This document shows positions 15,369 to 24,584 of a stretch of 64,000 nt of DNA, one piece after another. The position numbers and the translations under genes are program-made. The notes under the pieces are model-generated. The model was not told the DNA's origin. It did not search any database and worked only from the letters and a program-made list of their open reading frames with translations. The DNA comes from Gemmatimonadales bacterium (lineage in GTDB: Bacteria; Gemmatimonadota; Gemmatimonadetes; Gemmatimonadales; GWC2-71-9), in contig DASUJH010000060.1 in NCBI GenBank assembly GCA_036279355.1, positions 124,001 to 188,000 on the forward strand, written 5' to 3'. Within the stretch, counting starts at the first letter, position 1. Each line of letters begins with the position of its first letter.

Positions 15369-15854
15369 TCAGGTGGAGTCGCTCCGCTGCATGCCCGTGG
15401 TGTCCTGCGGCGGCTGGGCCGCAGCCGTGTCTGACACGCCTGCGTTCCCCGCATTCCCGGCATTGCCGGCGGTGTCGGCGTTTGCACCGGTGGGCTCGTT
15501 GGGCCGCCCCACCGCGGCGCGGCCATGAGCACGCCCGCGGGCGGCTGCGCGCGTCGCCGCGCTGTCGATCCCGCCCTGACCCTTGCATGCCTCCGGTCCG
15601 CGCGCCGCGTTCGAGCCGTCTATACAGACGACCTTTTTGGTCTGCTGCTTGGCGCCGGCCCGCTCTTCGGTCGCGGCCTTCGTGCTGGCCCAGTCCACGC
15701 CGCCGTGCTGCTTGCAGGCGATGCGCGAGGGCCCCGGCTCGCTGGTGCCGTCGCGGCACACCAGTTGGGCCGGTTCCTGCGCGCGCACCGAAGCGGGCAT
15801 GAGCAGTGCGGCCGCGGCCAGAACCGCCCATGGCGAAAGGTGAAGCTGTTTCAT
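15369..15854 (-). CDS. Secreted protein with two DUF3761-like repeats
   Basis: A 161-residue exported protein of unknown function. A signal peptide (about residues 1-25, ending VRAQ) is followed by two copies of a short Cys-containing unit. These are LVCRDGTSEPGPSRIACKQHGG (about 30-51) and VVCIDGSNAARGPEACKGQGG (about 70-90), each followed by a stretch of Thr/Ala/Lys. They match the C-x-D-G-T-x(n)-C-x2-H/Q-G-G form of DUF3761; each probably holds one disulfide. The tail has Asn-Ala-Gly triplet repeats. SD GAGGAGC precedes ATG 15854. The next gene on the other side of the 511-base gap is transcribed divergently. Confidence 0.75.
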   Translation of the reverse strand: MKQLHLSPWAVLAAAALLMPASVRAQEPAQLVCRDGTSEPGPSRIACKQHGGVDWASTKAATEERAGAKQQTKKVVCIDGSNAARGPEACKGQGGIDSAATRAAARGRAHGRAAVGRPNEPTGANADTAGNAGNAGNAGVSDTAAAQPPQDTTGMQRSDST

Positions 15855-16365
15855 GGTGGTGCTCCTCGAATCTGCTCCGGCCGATGCGCGCGCGAATGAA
15901 AGGCTCGGCGCGCCCGGAGCCAGGTGCAGATGGTGGATTCTTGTCGGCCGCCCGGCTGTGACGGATGACCGCGGAGCCGCAAACTGCCGACTGCGCCGCG
16001 CCGCGCGAGATGCTGCCTGGCGGGCGATCGCAGCCTGATCGAACATCGAGATGACGGTCCGCTTTCGTGGATGGTGAATCCGGCATCTCGGCTGCTCCCG
16101 AGTGCGCGACCGGTCCCTGACGCTGGCATCGCTGCAACTCGATGTCGCAACTCCCTTCTGAGTAACGGCTTTGATAGTCGGACCTGAAGTAGAATATCCG
16201 CATCGCAATGCGGCGGCGCCCGAGTTGCCCCGGCGCCGCGCCGTGGGCGCCGCAGCGCCCGCCCGCGGCGCCACGCCGCTCGACGCGCCGTCGCTCGCGC
16301 GCGGCGTTCCCTTTGCTCCTTTCCCGCATCACCCCCCCAGCCAGTTCGATTGGACCGGAGGACCG
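15855..16365. other. 511-bp intergenic region between divergent genes
   Basis: No gene is supported here. Frames crossing it are Arg/Ala-rich and lack starts. An AT-richer patch at about 16160-16200 contains TTGATA (16171-16176) and TAGAAT (16190-16195) on the plus strand, with only 13 bases between them, so it is a weak promoter candidate for the lipoprotein at 16366. The rest shows nothing I can name. Confidence 0.4.
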
Positions 16366-16857
16366 ATGCAGCCCATGGCGCGGGTCGGACCCCGTCTCAC
16401 GCGCGCAGCGAGAAGCGCGGCGGTTGGTGCGCTCGCGGCAGCTACCGTCGCGGGCTGCTCTTCGTTCGAGCCCACGGGCGACCACCGCATCGCGCCGCCG
16501 GCCGAGTACCGCGCGTGGTTCGCCGAGACGCAGGCGTGCTCGGGCCTCAAAGGAAACTTCGACCGGATCGAGTGGTACGAGGTGGACGGCGGCAGCTTCG
16601 ATTGCCCGGGCGGCAAGTGCGTGGGCCGGTGGAACGCCAACCACCGGATCTTCATCGCGAGCGACTATCTGGAGAGCGAGATGGTGGTGCGGCACGAGAT
16701 GCTCCACGAGCTGATCGGCCACCCGGGCCACCCCGACCCGCCGTTCGGCAATCCCTGCCCGCTTACCTGGGAGTCATGGCGCGCCGCGCATGGCGACAGC
16801 GCGTCCGCCTTCGGCGTGGGGCGGCTCGTCGGCATGCCGCTTCCGCGGATCGATTGA
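16366..16857 (+). CDS. HExxH-motif lipoprotein, putative zinc metalloprotease
   Basis: A 163-residue lipoprotein. The signal ends in VAGC|SS, and the mature part contains IAPPAEYRAWFAETQACSG and IEWYEVDGG. A zinc-protease signature follows at H110-E-M-L-H114 within VVRHEMLHELIGHPGHPDPPF, and a conserved Cys pair region comes after it. A paralogue with the same order of motifs is encoded at 45221-45730. The HExxH and the downstream G-H-x(3)-D-P-x-F suggest a metallopeptidase, but no family name is certain and the third ligand is unassigned (a His or Asp after the helix). SD GGAGGA is close to ATG 16366. Confidence 0.75.
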   Translation: MQPMARVGPRLTRAARSAAVGALAAATVAGCSSFEPTGDHRIAPPAEYRAWFAETQACSGLKGNFDRIEWYEVDGGSFDCPGGKCVGRWNANHRIFIASDYLESEMVVRHEMLHELIGHPGHPDPPFGNPCPLTWESWRAAHGDSASAFGVGRLVGMPLPRID

Positions 16858-16997
16858 GCGCCGCCGGCGAGCGCCCCGGGTTGGTGCTCGCACGCGTGAT
16901 CCGCCGCACGGCTCTGCCTGCGTAGCGCCCGTAGCGTGTTCGTGAGCCGCCCGACGCCGTTCGCAACCGGCGCGGCACACAAACAAGGAGGGCACGC
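16858..16997. other. 140-bp intergenic region
   Basis: I see no gene or clear promoter. Its last bases hold the strong SD AAGGAGGG of the next gene. Confidence 0.4.
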
Positions 16998-17297
16998 ATG
17001 GCACACACCACCTGGCACCCGCATACCGAACACGGCGATCTCAGCACCCACGACCGCGACAAGCTGCCCGACAGCGTCTTCGCCTTCCCGAAGCAGCGGA
17101 AGGAGCCGCTCACCGATGCGTCGCACGTCCGCACCGCGCTGGCCCGGTTCGACCAGGTGCAGGACGTATCCGATTCGGATCGCGACCTCGCGTTTGCCAA
17201 CATCAAGCAGGCCGCGCAGCACTACGGCGTCGATATCGCCGAGGACAACTGGCACCAGCTGGGCAGTCACCCGCATACGAAAAACGCCGCCCACTAG
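16998..17297 (+). CDS. DUF6582-type small protein
   Basis: A 99-residue hydrophilic protein. The core LSTHDRDKLPDSVFAFPKQRKEPLTDASHVRTALARFDQV matches the DUF6582 pattern also seen at the ends of some phage and stress proteins. The C-terminal half resembles a short helical domain (SDSDRDLAFANIKQAAQHYGV). Function is unknown. It has one of the best ribosome binding sites in the window (AAGGAGGG, seven bases before ATG), in contrast to most neighbours, so it may be strongly translated. The last codons are part of the terminator hairpin for the opposing gene. Confidence 0.8.
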   Translation: MAHTTWHPHTEHGDLSTHDRDKLPDSVFAFPKQRKEPLTDASHVRTALARFDQVQDVSDSDRDLAFANIKQAAQHYGVDIAEDNWHQLGSHPHTKNAAH

Positions 17298-17304
17298 GGC
17301 GGCG
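17280..17304 (-). terminator. Rho-independent terminator of the DUF2723 gene
   Basis: On the minus strand an eight-pair perfect stem (CGCCGCCC / GGGCGGCG, loop TAGT) is followed by TTTTT. It stands just past the stop at 17325 and shares sequence with the last codons and TAG stop of the convergent DUF6582 gene. Confidence 0.75.
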
Positions 17305-17324
17305 CTCGAGCCGGCGGCCGGGCG

Positions 17325-19457
17325 CTACAGCGTCGATCCGCGTTTGCGGATGTTCTCCTGCACCGCGCGCGCGATCGAATCCGCCTTGGCCGCTTCCGCC
17401 GTCCGACCGCGCTTCCGCAGCACCTCTGCCGCGCCCTGGTAGACGATCGTGTAGAGCGTGAGGATCGATGCCGAGGGGGTGTCCACCCAGCCGCGCGGCC
17501 GGTCGCGCGCGGCCGACTTCCAGTGGTACACCTCCCACATGAGCCGCTCGGTACGCGGCAGATCGAGGTAGCCGAGCGCCGAGCTCAGCACGGTCGAATC
17601 GTTCGGCGCCACGAGGTGCGGCATGAGCTTCCGCACCATCCCCTGGGTCACGAGATAGGGTGAGAGGCCGAGGGTCTGGTCCGGGTACCCGCCGTCGCTC
17701 CAACTGAAGTAGATCGGCCGCTTGCCGAGGTTGTCCTTGATGAGGAAGATGGTCGCCAGATCCTGCAGGAGCAGATAGTTCTGCCCGAACGCGATCTGCA
17801 CGTCGCCCACCTTGATGCCGCCCTTCTCGGGCACCTGCGTGACCTCGGGAAGGCTGTCGAGGTCCGCCAGGCTCAGGCTGAAGACCGGCGTCGTGGGCTT
17901 GGTCCAGTTGCCGCCCCCCGGCGGCTGGCGCCAGAGCGCCGCGGCCTCGGCCGGATCGAACGTCGGCGTCTCGCGGCGGCGGAGCTGGCGCAGGTGCCAG
18001 CGGGTGTTCATGAGCGAGAGATTGGCCAGGGTCACGTCGCGGCGCACGCCTTCCACCTCCTGCGCGTACCACAGCGGAAAGGTGTCGTTGTCGCCTGCGG
18101 TGATGAGGATGCCGTACGGCTCGACCGATTCCAGCATGTCGACCGCGAAGTCGCGCGCGATCGTCTCGTGGGCGCGGCTCGCGGTGAGATAGTTGCCGAA
18201 CAGCGGAATGAGCCCGAGCACGAGCACGGGGCTTGCCGCCGCCCAGCGCGCGGACGGCTTGACCCGATTCTCGAAGAACTCGGCCACACCGCCAAGCAGC
18301 GCGCCGAACCCGAGCGCGATGAAGACGCCGTACGCCGAGAACGAGCCGATGAAGAAGTAGTCTCGCTCGCGCACCTCGCGGGAAAGATCGGGCCGGTCCA
18401 GGTACTGCGAGAAGCCGTACTTGAAGTTCATGTAGAAGACGAGCGCCACGGTGAGCGTGCCGAGCAGCGCGGCCGCGGCGATGCCCGCGCGGCGGTCGTT
18501 CTTGTACAGCGTCCAGAGCCCGGTGAGGCCGAGGAAGGTGAAGATCGCGGTGGCAATGCCGGCAAGGCGCCCCCAGTCGCGGGCAAACTGCCAGTTGTAG
18601 TACTGCCAGAAGTTGGCGAGCTGCCCGATGAAACCGGCCTGCCGGTCGAAGATCGACGGCTTGCCGTATTGCACCCGGTTCAGCACGTCGCTCAGCGCCT
18701 TGCTGAAGAACCCGATCGGCTCGCCCTCGTTGATGGGCGGGAACTGTGCCGCGCGCATCGGGAGGTACAGGTAGTTGAGCGAAACGCCCACGGCGATCGC
18801 GACGAGGATCGCGATGATGACCCACGGCCGGGTGAGCACCCGCCAGTCGGTCCAGAGGACGTACACCGCGAGCGCCGGGATCGCGAGCAGTCCCATCAGG
18901 TGATTGGTCGAGCTCAGCGCCATGACGTAGGCGATGAGCACCAGCCACCGGTCGCGGTGCGGGCCCGGCTCGTCGTCGCCCCAGTGCACCACCAGCCACA
19001 TCACGAGTGCGATCGAGAGCAGCGAGACGGTGTACACCTTCTCGTTGACGGTGGACTGGTTCCACACCGTCCACGAGGTGGCGCCCACGAGCACGCCGGC
19101 AAAGGCCGCCGCGTAACGGGCCCAGCGCACCGGCACGATGGCGCGGAGCCAGCGGTCGGCCACGAGGAACCAGAACGCCGACGCGCCGGCGCTGGTGGCC
19201 GCGGCGAAGAGATTGATCCGCACCGCGTACGACTCGGCCCAGGGGATGAGCCCCCAGGTGTGCGCGAGCAGCGTGAAAAGCGGATTGCCCGGCGGGTGCG
19301 GGATGCCGAGGACTTTGGCCGCGGCAATGTACTCGGAGGTATCCCAGAAGGCCGTGGTGGGTGCGAGGGTCACGAGATAGATCGCGAACACCCCGAACGC
19401 CGTCACCGCGGCCCAGAGGTACGGAGGCGGCTCGAGGGGCCGCTCGGAATCTTTCAT
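17325..19457 (-). CDS. DUF2723 multi-pass membrane protein
   Basis: A 710-residue protein with about ten membrane helices in the first 450 residues and a soluble C-terminal part. The N-terminal signature [32 protein letters not shown] is that of DUF2723, a GT-C-like fold related to protein O-mannosyltransferases; the Asp after Phe-Trp matches the usual GT-C catalytic position. The second half has [21 protein letters not shown] and [16 protein letters not shown], also typical. The likely role is transfer of sugar from a lipid carrier to exported proteins or lipids, inferred from the fold. ATG 19457 is linked to the purH stop by a five-codon TTG mini-ORF. A terminator follows. Confidence 0.87.
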   Translation of the reverse strand: MKDSERPLEPPPYLWAAVTAFGVFAIYLVTLAPTTAFWDTSEYIAAAKVLGIPHPPGNPLFTLLAHTWGLIPWAESYAVRINLFAAATSAGASAFWFLVADRWLRAIVPVRWARYAAAFAGVLVGATSWTVWNQSTVNEKVYTVSLLSIALVMWLVVHWGDDEPGPHRDRWLVLIAYVMALSSTNHLMGLLAIPALAVYVLWTDWRVLTRPWVIIAILVAIAVGVSLNYLYLPMRAAQFPPINEGEPIGFFSKALSDVLNRVQYGKPSIFDRQAGFIGQLANFWQYYNWQFARDWGRLAGIATAIFTFLGLTGLWTLYKNDRRAGIAAAALLGTLTVALVFYMNFKYGFSQYLDRPDLSREVRERDYFFIGSFSAYGVFIALGFGALLGGVAEFFENRVKPSARWAAASPVLVLGLIPLFGNYLTASRAHETIARDFAVDMLESVEPYGILITAGDNDTFPLWYAQEVEGVRRDVTLANLSLMNTRWHLRQLRRRETPTFDPAEAAALWRQPPGGGNWTKPTTPVFSLSLADLDSLPEVTQVPEKGGIKVGDVQIAFGQNYLLLQDLATIFLIKDNLGKRPIYFSWSDGGYPDQTLGLSPYLVTQGMVRKLMPHLVAPNDSTVLSSALGYLDLPRTERLMWEVYHWKSAARDRPRGWVDTPSASILTLYTIVYQGAAEVLRKRGRTAEAAKADSIARAVQENIRKRGSTL

Positions 19458-19471
19458 ACGGTCGGAATCAA
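19454..19471 (-). promoter_or_regulatory. Bridge mini-ORF between purH and the DUF2723 gene (TTG start)
   Basis: TTG ATT CCG ACC GTA TGA overlaps the purH stop by four bases (TTGA) and the next start by four bases (ATGA). There is no SD for the DUF2723 start. The weak TTG makes this the least certain of the bridge mini-ORFs. Confidence 0.25.
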
Positions 19472-21003
19472 TGGCGGAACTGGCGGCGGCCGGTGAGCAC
19501 CATGGCAAGGCCGTGGCGGTCGGCGGCGGCGATGACCTCGGCGTCGCGCATCGAGCCGCCGGGCTGGACGATGGCGGTGATGCCCGCCGCGGCCGCCTCC
19601 TCGACGCCGTCGGCAAAGGGGAAGTAGGCGTCGCTCGCGAGCACGGCGCCGGCGGGGTCGTGCCCCTGCTGTCGCGCCTTGTGCACCGCGAGGAACGAGG
19701 CGTCGACCCGGCTCATCTGGCCCGCGCCGATGCCGATGGCCATCTCGCCGCGCGCGAGCAGGATCGCGTTCGACTTGACCGCGGCCACGGCCGCCCACGC
19801 GAAGTGAAGGTCGCCCAGCTCGGCCTCGGTCGGCGCGCGCGCCGTCGCCGTCCGCCACCCCGCGTCGTTCGGATCGAAAACGAACCGGTCCTGCACCAGG
19901 AACCCGCCGCGCACCCGCTTGAAGTCGAGCGAGCCCGCGCCCTGACCGACCGGCAGCTCGACGACGCGGAGCGCCTTCTTTGCGGCGAACACCGCAAGCG
20001 CCTCCGCGTGAAACGAGGGGGCGACGACTACTTCGACGAAGAGATCGCGCATTGCCTCCGCGGTGGCCGCGTCCACTACGGTGTTGAACGCGACGACGGA
20101 GCCGTAGGCGGAGACCGGGTCGGTGGAGCGCGCCTTCCGGAACGCCTCGACCGCGCTCGCGCCCACCGCGATGCCGCACGGCGTCGTGTGCTTCACGATG
20201 CAGCAGGCCGGCCGCGCGGGCCAGCAGGCGACCGCCCAGGTCGCTCCGTCGATGTCGAGCAAGTTGTTGAACGAAAGCTCCTTGCCCTGGCGCTGGCGGA
20301 GGTCACGCACGCCGCGCGGCTCTTCGGTCACGTAGAGCGCGGCGCGCTGCTCGGGGTTCTCGCCATAGCGGAGCGGCTGCACCCGCTCCATTGCGAGCGC
20401 GAGCCGGCGCGGAAGGCCCTCGTCCCTGGGTGTGAGATAGCGGGCGATGGCCGCGTCGTAGTCAGCCGTGTGGGCGAAGACCTTTGCCGCCAGCTCGTGG
20501 CGCGTGGCCGCGGGCACGCCGCCCGCGCTCAGCATGGCGAGCACCCGCGGGTAGTCAGTCGGATCGGAAACGGGAATGACCGAGTCGTGGTTCTTGGCCG
20601 CCGAGCGGAGCATCGACGGGCCGCCCACGTCGATGTTCTCCACTGCGTCCTCGAACGCCACGCCCGGCTGGGCGACCGTCATCTGGAACGGGTAAAGATT
20701 GACCGCTACGAGGTCGAAGGGTGCGATGCCATGCTCACGGAGCGCCGCCACATGCTCGGGCTGATCGCGCCGCGCAAGCAGTCCGGCGTGCACCCGCGGG
20801 TGCAGCGTCTTGACGCGGCCGTCGAGCAGCTCGGGGAAACCGGTGACCTCCTCGACGGTGGTGACCGGCACGCCGGCTTTCCGCAGCGCCGCGGCGGTGC
20901 CGCCGGTCGAGACGATCTCCCAGCCCAGATCCACGAGCCCCTGCGCGAAGCCGACGATGCCGCGCTTGTCGCTCACCGAGAGGAGCGCGCGCGGCGCGGT
21001 CAC
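19468..21003 (-). CDS. purH: Bifunctional AICAR transformylase / IMP cyclohydrolase
   Basis: Catalyses the last two steps of purine synthesis, formylating AICAR and closing the ring to IMP. It is 511 residues, normal length. The N-terminal IMP cyclohydrolase domain has [13 protein letters not shown] and [12 protein letters not shown], with [15 protein letters not shown]. The transformylase domain begins near residue 200 and has [11 protein letters not shown] with the catalytic Lys-His pair. Its ATG overlaps the purN stop (ATGA), so the two folate-dependent steps are made together. A truncated-looking tail GRRQFRH replaces the usual long C-terminal strand but ends at the expected place. Confidence 0.97.
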   Translation of the reverse strand: MTAPRALLSVSDKRGIVGFAQGLVDLGWEIVSTGGTAAALRKAGVPVTTVEEVTGFPELLDGRVKTLHPRVHAGLLARRDQPEHVAALREHGIAPFDLVAVNLYPFQMTVAQPGVAFEDAVENIDVGGPSMLRSAAKNHDSVIPVSDPTDYPRVLAMLSAGGVPAATRHELAAKVFAHTADYDAAIARYLTPRDEGLPRRLALAMERVQPLRYGENPEQRAALYVTEEPRGVRDLRQRQGKELSFNNLLDIDGATWAVACWPARPACCIVKHTTPCGIAVGASAVEAFRKARSTDPVSAYGSVVAFNTVVDAATAEAMRDLFVEVVVAPSFHAEALAVFAAKKALRVVELPVGQGAGSLDFKRVRGGFLVQDRFVFDPNDAGWRTATARAPTEAELGDLHFAWAAVAAVKSNAILLARGEMAIGIGAGQMSRVDASFLAVHKARQQGHDPAGAVLASDAYFPFADGVEEAAAAGITAIVQPGGSMRDAEVIAAADRHGLAMVLTGRRQFRH

Positions 21004-21617
21004 GAGGACAGCTCCACCGGCTCGCGCAGCGGCACCGCATGTCCGGCGCGCGCCGCCGCGAGGACGACGGCCGGCAGCAGGCGATGCTCGGCGGCGAGCA
21101 CGCGAGCCGCGAGCGAGTCGGGCGTATCACCCCGCTGGACGGGCACGCGCACTTCGGCGAGCGCGGCGCCCCGATCGTACGCCTCGTCCACCAGGTGCAC
21201 GGTGGCGCCGCTCTCGCGCGCCCCGGCGGCGAGTACCGCCTCGTGAACGCGAATGCCGTACATGCCGGGGCCGCCGAACGCCGGGAGGAGTCCGGGGTGG
21301 ATGTTGATGATCCGTCCGCGATACCGCGCGACCACGGCCGGTGGCACCAGCTTGAGATATCCGGCCAGCACCACGAGATCGATCCGCGCGCGCTCGAGCA
21401 AACCGAGCCATTCGTCCGCATCCGCCGCATCGGTGAGCACGGCGGTGGGAACGCCGTGGCGCCGCGCCACATCGAGGCCGCCGGCGGCGGGGCGGTTGCT
21501 CACGACGAGCGCGACGCGTGCCGGCGCGTCATCCGCGAGCGCGTGAAGCAGCGCCTCCAGATTGCTGCCGCGGCCGGAGACCGCGACGCAGACGCGCATC
21601 GATTCGTGTCCGAGCAT
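21000..21617 (-). CDS. purN: Phosphoribosylglycinamide formyltransferase
   Basis: Transfers formyl from 10-formyl-THF to GAR in purine synthesis. The formyltransferase fold shows VAVSGRGSNLEALL, VVSNRPAAGGL, LAGYLKLVPP and the catalytic Asn-His in INIHPGLLPAFGG; the third residue Asp falls in HLVDEAYDRG. I chose ATG 21617, eight bases after TAGTTT, which would make it leaderless. ATG 21599 gives the most conserved N-terminus. GTG 21641 would overlap the selA stop as GTGA. It couples to purH by ATGA. Confidence 0.93.
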   Translation of the reverse strand: MLGHESMRVCVAVSGRGSNLEALLHALADDAPARVALVVSNRPAAGGLDVARRHGVPTAVLTDAADADEWLGLLERARIDLVVLAGYLKLVPPAVVARYRGRIINIHPGLLPAFGGPGMYGIRVHEAVLAAGARESGATVHLVDEAYDRGAALAEVRVPVQRGDTPDSLAARVLAAEHRLLPAVVLAAARAGHAVPLREPVELSS

Positions 21618-21625
21618 GGCGGGGG

Positions 21626-21631
21626 AAACTA
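21626..21631 (-). promoter_or_regulatory. -10-like TAGTTT before purN
   Basis: TAGTTTCCCCCGCCATG on the minus strand: hexamer, eight C-rich bases, then ATG 21617. It would make an internal promoter for purN-purH just inside the end of the selA operon. Confidence 0.4.
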
Positions 21632-21637
21632 ATCGGA

Positions 21638-22996
21638 TCACTGCGCGAGCGCGCGGCGAAGCGCCGCGCCGACCTCGCCGAACGCGGCGGCGGGAATCGT
21701 GCGCGGGTCGAGCAGCACGCGCCCCTCAGCGACCCGGGTGACGATCGGCGGTTCGCCCAGGCGGAGCCGAAGCGCCAGGCCGTCGGCGCCGAGCGGGCCG
21801 GGGTCGAGCACCACGAGCGTCGTGGGGAGCGCCGCGTCGGGAAACGCGCCGCCGCCCACCGCCGAGGCGCCGGCGCGAAGCTCCGGATCGAGCGCGGCGG
21901 GGCACGCCTCGGCGAGCTGCTTGGCGCGCTCGGCCAGCTCGGGTGCCGTCGCCACCAGCATCGCGAGCACCGGAATCTCGCGCCGCGCGGCGTCCGGATC
22001 GCGGTAGAGCGCGAGCGTGGCCTCGAGCGCCGCGAGGGTGAGCTTGTCGGCGCGGAGCGCGCGCGCGAGCGGGTTCCTGCGGCAGCGTTCGATCGTGGCG
22101 CGGCGTCCAACCAGGCAGCCGGCCTGGGGGCCACCGAGGAGCTTGTCGCCGCTGAAGAGCACGAGATCGGCGCCGGCGGCCACGGCATCGGCGACGCGCG
22201 GTTCGGACGTGAGAGCCGCCCAGGAAAGATCGGCCAGAAGGCCGCTCCCGACGTCATGGAGATAGGGCACCCCCGCCTCGCGCGCGAGCGTGGCCAGCTC
22301 GGCCGGGTCGGGCGTCGCCACAAACCCGCGCTGCTCGAAGTTCGACCGATGCACGGTGAGGATGGCACCGGCCGCCGGGCCGAGCGCACGCCGATAATCG
22401 TCGAGGTGGGTGCGGTTGGTCGTCCCCACTTCGTGCAGCCGCGCGCCGCTCTTTTCCAGGATGTCGGGAATCCGGAACGATCCGCCGATCTCGATCAACT
22501 CGCCGCGCGAGATGAGCACCTCGCGCCCGTCTGCCAGCGCGTTGAGCGCGAGCACGAGCGCGCCGGCCGCGTTGTTGACGGCGAGGCCGTCCTCGGCGCC
22601 CGTCAACTCGGCCAGGAGCACGCGGCAGTGATCGGCGCGGCTGCCGCGCGCGCCGGTGTGGAGGTCGAACTCCAGCGTGGAGTAGCCCCCGGCCACCGCC
22701 TCGACGGCGCGGATGGCCGCCGCCGCGAGCGGGGCGCGCCCCAGGTTGGTATGCAGGATGACGCCGGTGGCGTTCACCACCGGACGAAGCGAGCGCATCG
22801 AGCGATGCGCCAGGCGCTCGCGGATTTCGGCGGCCCAATCGTCGGGCGCGCCGGCGCGCCGCGTCCGGGCGGCGGCGAGCACCTCGCGCACCGCGTGGAC
22901 CACGGCGAGGCGCGGCGCCTCGGCGAGGAGCGCCGCGACGGCGGGCTCACGCAACAGGCGGTCGACCGAGGGGAGCGCGCGGCGCGCGTCGGTCAT
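21638..22996 (-). CDS. selA: L-seryl-tRNA(Sec) selenium transferase
   Basis: PLP enzyme that converts Ser-tRNA(Sec) to Sec-tRNA(Sec) with selenophosphate. At 452 residues it is near the family length. Key features are NATGVILHTNLGRAPLA, NNAAGALVLALNAL, SRGELIEIGGSFRIPDI, and the PLP lysine in LFSGDKLLGGPQAG. It implies that this genome makes selenoproteins, but selB, selD and tRNA-Sec are not in the window. It starts in ATGA overlap with the lipoprotein gene upstream. The neighbours have no known link to selenium. Confidence 0.95.
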   Translation of the reverse strand: MTDARRALPSVDRLLREPAVAALLAEAPRLAVVHAVREVLAAARTRRAGAPDDWAAEIRERLAHRSMRSLRPVVNATGVILHTNLGRAPLAAAAIRAVEAVAGGYSTLEFDLHTGARGSRADHCRVLLAELTGAEDGLAVNNAAGALVLALNALADGREVLISRGELIEIGGSFRIPDILEKSGARLHEVGTTNRTHLDDYRRALGPAAGAILTVHRSNFEQRGFVATPDPAELATLAREAGVPYLHDVGSGLLADLSWAALTSEPRVADAVAAGADLVLFSGDKLLGGPQAGCLVGRRATIERCRRNPLARALRADKLTLAALEATLALYRDPDAARREIPVLAMLVATAPELAERAKQLAEACPAALDPELRAGASAVGGGAFPDAALPTTLVVLDPGPLGADGLALRLRLGEPPIVTRVAEGRVLLDPRTIPAAAFGEVGAALRRALAQ

Positions 22997-24441
22997 CGTG
23001 GCCTCGGGCGAGTCGAGTCGGGCGGTGCCGGGGCGGGGCGGGGGACGGCGCGTGCCGAATCGGCGCGCGTGGAATCGGCGCGCGTTGTATCGGATGGGGA
23101 GGCGCGATTGAGCGAATCGGCCGGCTGGGCGGCGCTCGGCGCCCCGACACCCGCGCCCGCATTGGCCTGCGGAATGGCGAGCACACCGAGCACATCGCCC
23201 GCGATCCCGCTCACCGTGCGAATGCCGCTCAGCGCGATCTCGAGCTTGTCACCCGGGTGCCAGGGCTCCGCCACCTTGAGCGTGAGCCGGTCGCTGAGTG
23301 GCGGCCGGGCGGGTAGCGTGGGTCCGGCGGCGGCCGGGGGCACGGCGCGCGCCGCCGTGTCCGCGCGATGCGCGAGCGAATCGATGCGGCGGGCGAGGGA
23401 GTCGGCGCCGCGCGCGATGGCGCCGCGGCGCCGCGCGAGGGAATCGAGCGCCCCGCCGAGCTCTCGCCGGAGCGTGTCGGCGCGGGCCCCGGGGGCGCCG
23501 GGCGTGCGCTCGGGGGATGGAGTGGTCCGCGCCGCGGTGTCAGGCCGCGAGAGCGAGACGGCGGCCACCCGGGCCGAATCCGGCAGCCGCCGCACGATCA
23601 CCATCGACGTATCCAGCCGCTGGGTCGGATCGAGCGGCTGGGCGAACATGATCGTGGCGGTCACCGAATCCGTCGGCTGAATGTTCGCGATGCGCGGCGG
23701 CAGCGTATCGTGGACGAACGCGTAGAGCGCGCCCACGGTGCCGCTGTCGGCGAGCACGCGCATCGTATCGAACGCCTCGCGCTCGTCGCGGCGGAAGTTA
23801 TGGTTCTGGTCGAGCACGCCGAACACGACGTACTCGCCGCTCGGAATCGGGCCGAGGACGAACCGGCCGCTCGAGTCGGCGAGCACGCGGTAGGGCAGGC
23901 TGTCGGGCTCGAGCACTGCTTCGACGAGTGCGCCGGACGCCGGGTGCCCGGCCACCCAATCGATCACGCTCCCGCGCAGCGTGTCCGCCGGCACCGGCGC
24001 GCCGGTGGTGAAGGTGATGAGGGTCTCGGCCTTCGAGACGTTGCGGCGGACATCGCTGATGCCCGGCAACAGCTCGACGCGATACACCCGGTTCGGCTTC
24101 CATCCCTCGGACGGCCGCACCGTGATGCGTCTCCGGTGCCAGTGGACCTCGGGTACGCGGTCGGTCGGCGAGAGGAGGACGAGCTTTTCCAGATCGCCGG
24201 TGCCGAGGCCCTGGCTTGGCTGCGAGCCCTCGGACACGACCTCGTTGAAGCGAAACTCGACCTGGCCGTCGAAGCTTGGCGGCAGCACGGTGAGCGAAGT
24301 AGGGAAGGCGGACACGAGCTGCGGCGCCGACACGTCCGGCGGGCCGCCCGGGGGCGGCTGGATGTTGGCGCAGGCGGCAAGGAGGAGGCCGGCGGACAGG
24401 CGGACAGATCGTCGAATGAGATCGCGCAGGGGTCGCGGCAC
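22993..24441 (-). CDS. Lipoprotein with Ig-like (Big_5) and carbohydrate-binding-like repeat regions
   Basis: From GTG 24441 the product is 482 residues with a classical lipoprotein signal (PRPLRDLIRRSVRLSAGLLLAAC|AN). Next comes a Big_5 (SbsA Ig-like) domain (about 30-140: SAPQLVSAFPTSLTVLPPSFDGQVEFRFNEVV) and a CNA-B-like segment (about 150-230: RGSVIDWVAGHPASGALVEAVL, SGRFVLGPIPSGEYVVFGVLDQNHN). The rest is a low-complexity region with Asp-Ser-Leu-Ala-Arg-Arg repeats and a Pro/Ser/Thr/Arg tail. It is probably an outer-surface structural or adhesive protein. The frame stays open upstream to GTG 24588, which overlaps the valS stop (GTGA); that longer frame contains the octanucleotide repeat. 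The start is therefore uncertain. Confidence 0.78.
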   Translation of the reverse strand: MPRPLRDLIRRSVRLSAGLLLAACANIQPPPGGPPDVSAPQLVSAFPTSLTVLPPSFDGQVEFRFNEVVSEGSQPSQGLGTGDLEKLVLLSPTDRVPEVHWHRRRITVRPSEGWKPNRVYRVELLPGISDVRRNVSKAETLITFTTGAPVPADTLRGSVIDWVAGHPASGALVEAVLEPDSLPYRVLADSSGRFVLGPIPSGEYVVFGVLDQNHNFRRDEREAFDTMRVLADSGTVGALYAFVHDTLPPRIANIQPTDSVTATIMFAQPLDPTQRLDTSMVIVRRLPDSARVAAVSLSRPDTAARTTPSPERTPGAPGARADTLRRELGGALDSLARRRGAIARGADSLARRIDSLAHRADTAARAVPPAAAGPTLPARPPLSDRLTLKVAEPWHPGDKLEIALSGIRTVSGIAGDVLGVLAIPQANAGAGVGAPSAAQPADSLNRASPSDTTRADSTRADSARAVPRPAPAPPDSTRPRPR

Positions 24442-24550
24442 AGAAGGGGACGGGGGCTCCGCCGACAAGAACTGCGTGACAGCCGGCTCCGCCCCCATTC
24501 TTGCGCCGCTTCGATGCAGGCTTCTGCGGGTGCCTGTCCGCCTGTCCGCC
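24391..24550. repeat. 17-bp perfect inverted repeat flanking 126 bp at the lipoprotein start
   Basis: GGCGGACAGGCGGACAG at 24391-24407 is the exact reverse complement of 24534-24550. The left arm lies in the signal-peptide codons and the right arm is part of the octamer array. It could form a long hairpin or allow inversion of the 126 bases holding the candidate starts. Confidence 0.6.
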
Positions 24551-24574
24551 TGTCCGCCTGTCCGCCTGTCCGCC
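24533..24574. repeat. Octanucleotide tandem repeat (CCTGTCCG), 5.25 copies
   Basis: Five perfect copies run from 24533 to 24572, plus two bases. Eight is not a multiple of three, so gain or loss of a unit shifts the frame that starts at GTG 24588 and runs into the lipoprotein. Confidence 0.85.
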
Positions 24575-24584
24575 ACGCCCCTAG

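Noticed and set aside
15369-16731. Long minus-strand frames through the 15369-16731 region
   Set aside because: They cross the HExxH lipoprotein and the intergenic region with Arg/Ala-rich sequence. Only the part from ATG 15854 has an SD and a signal peptide.
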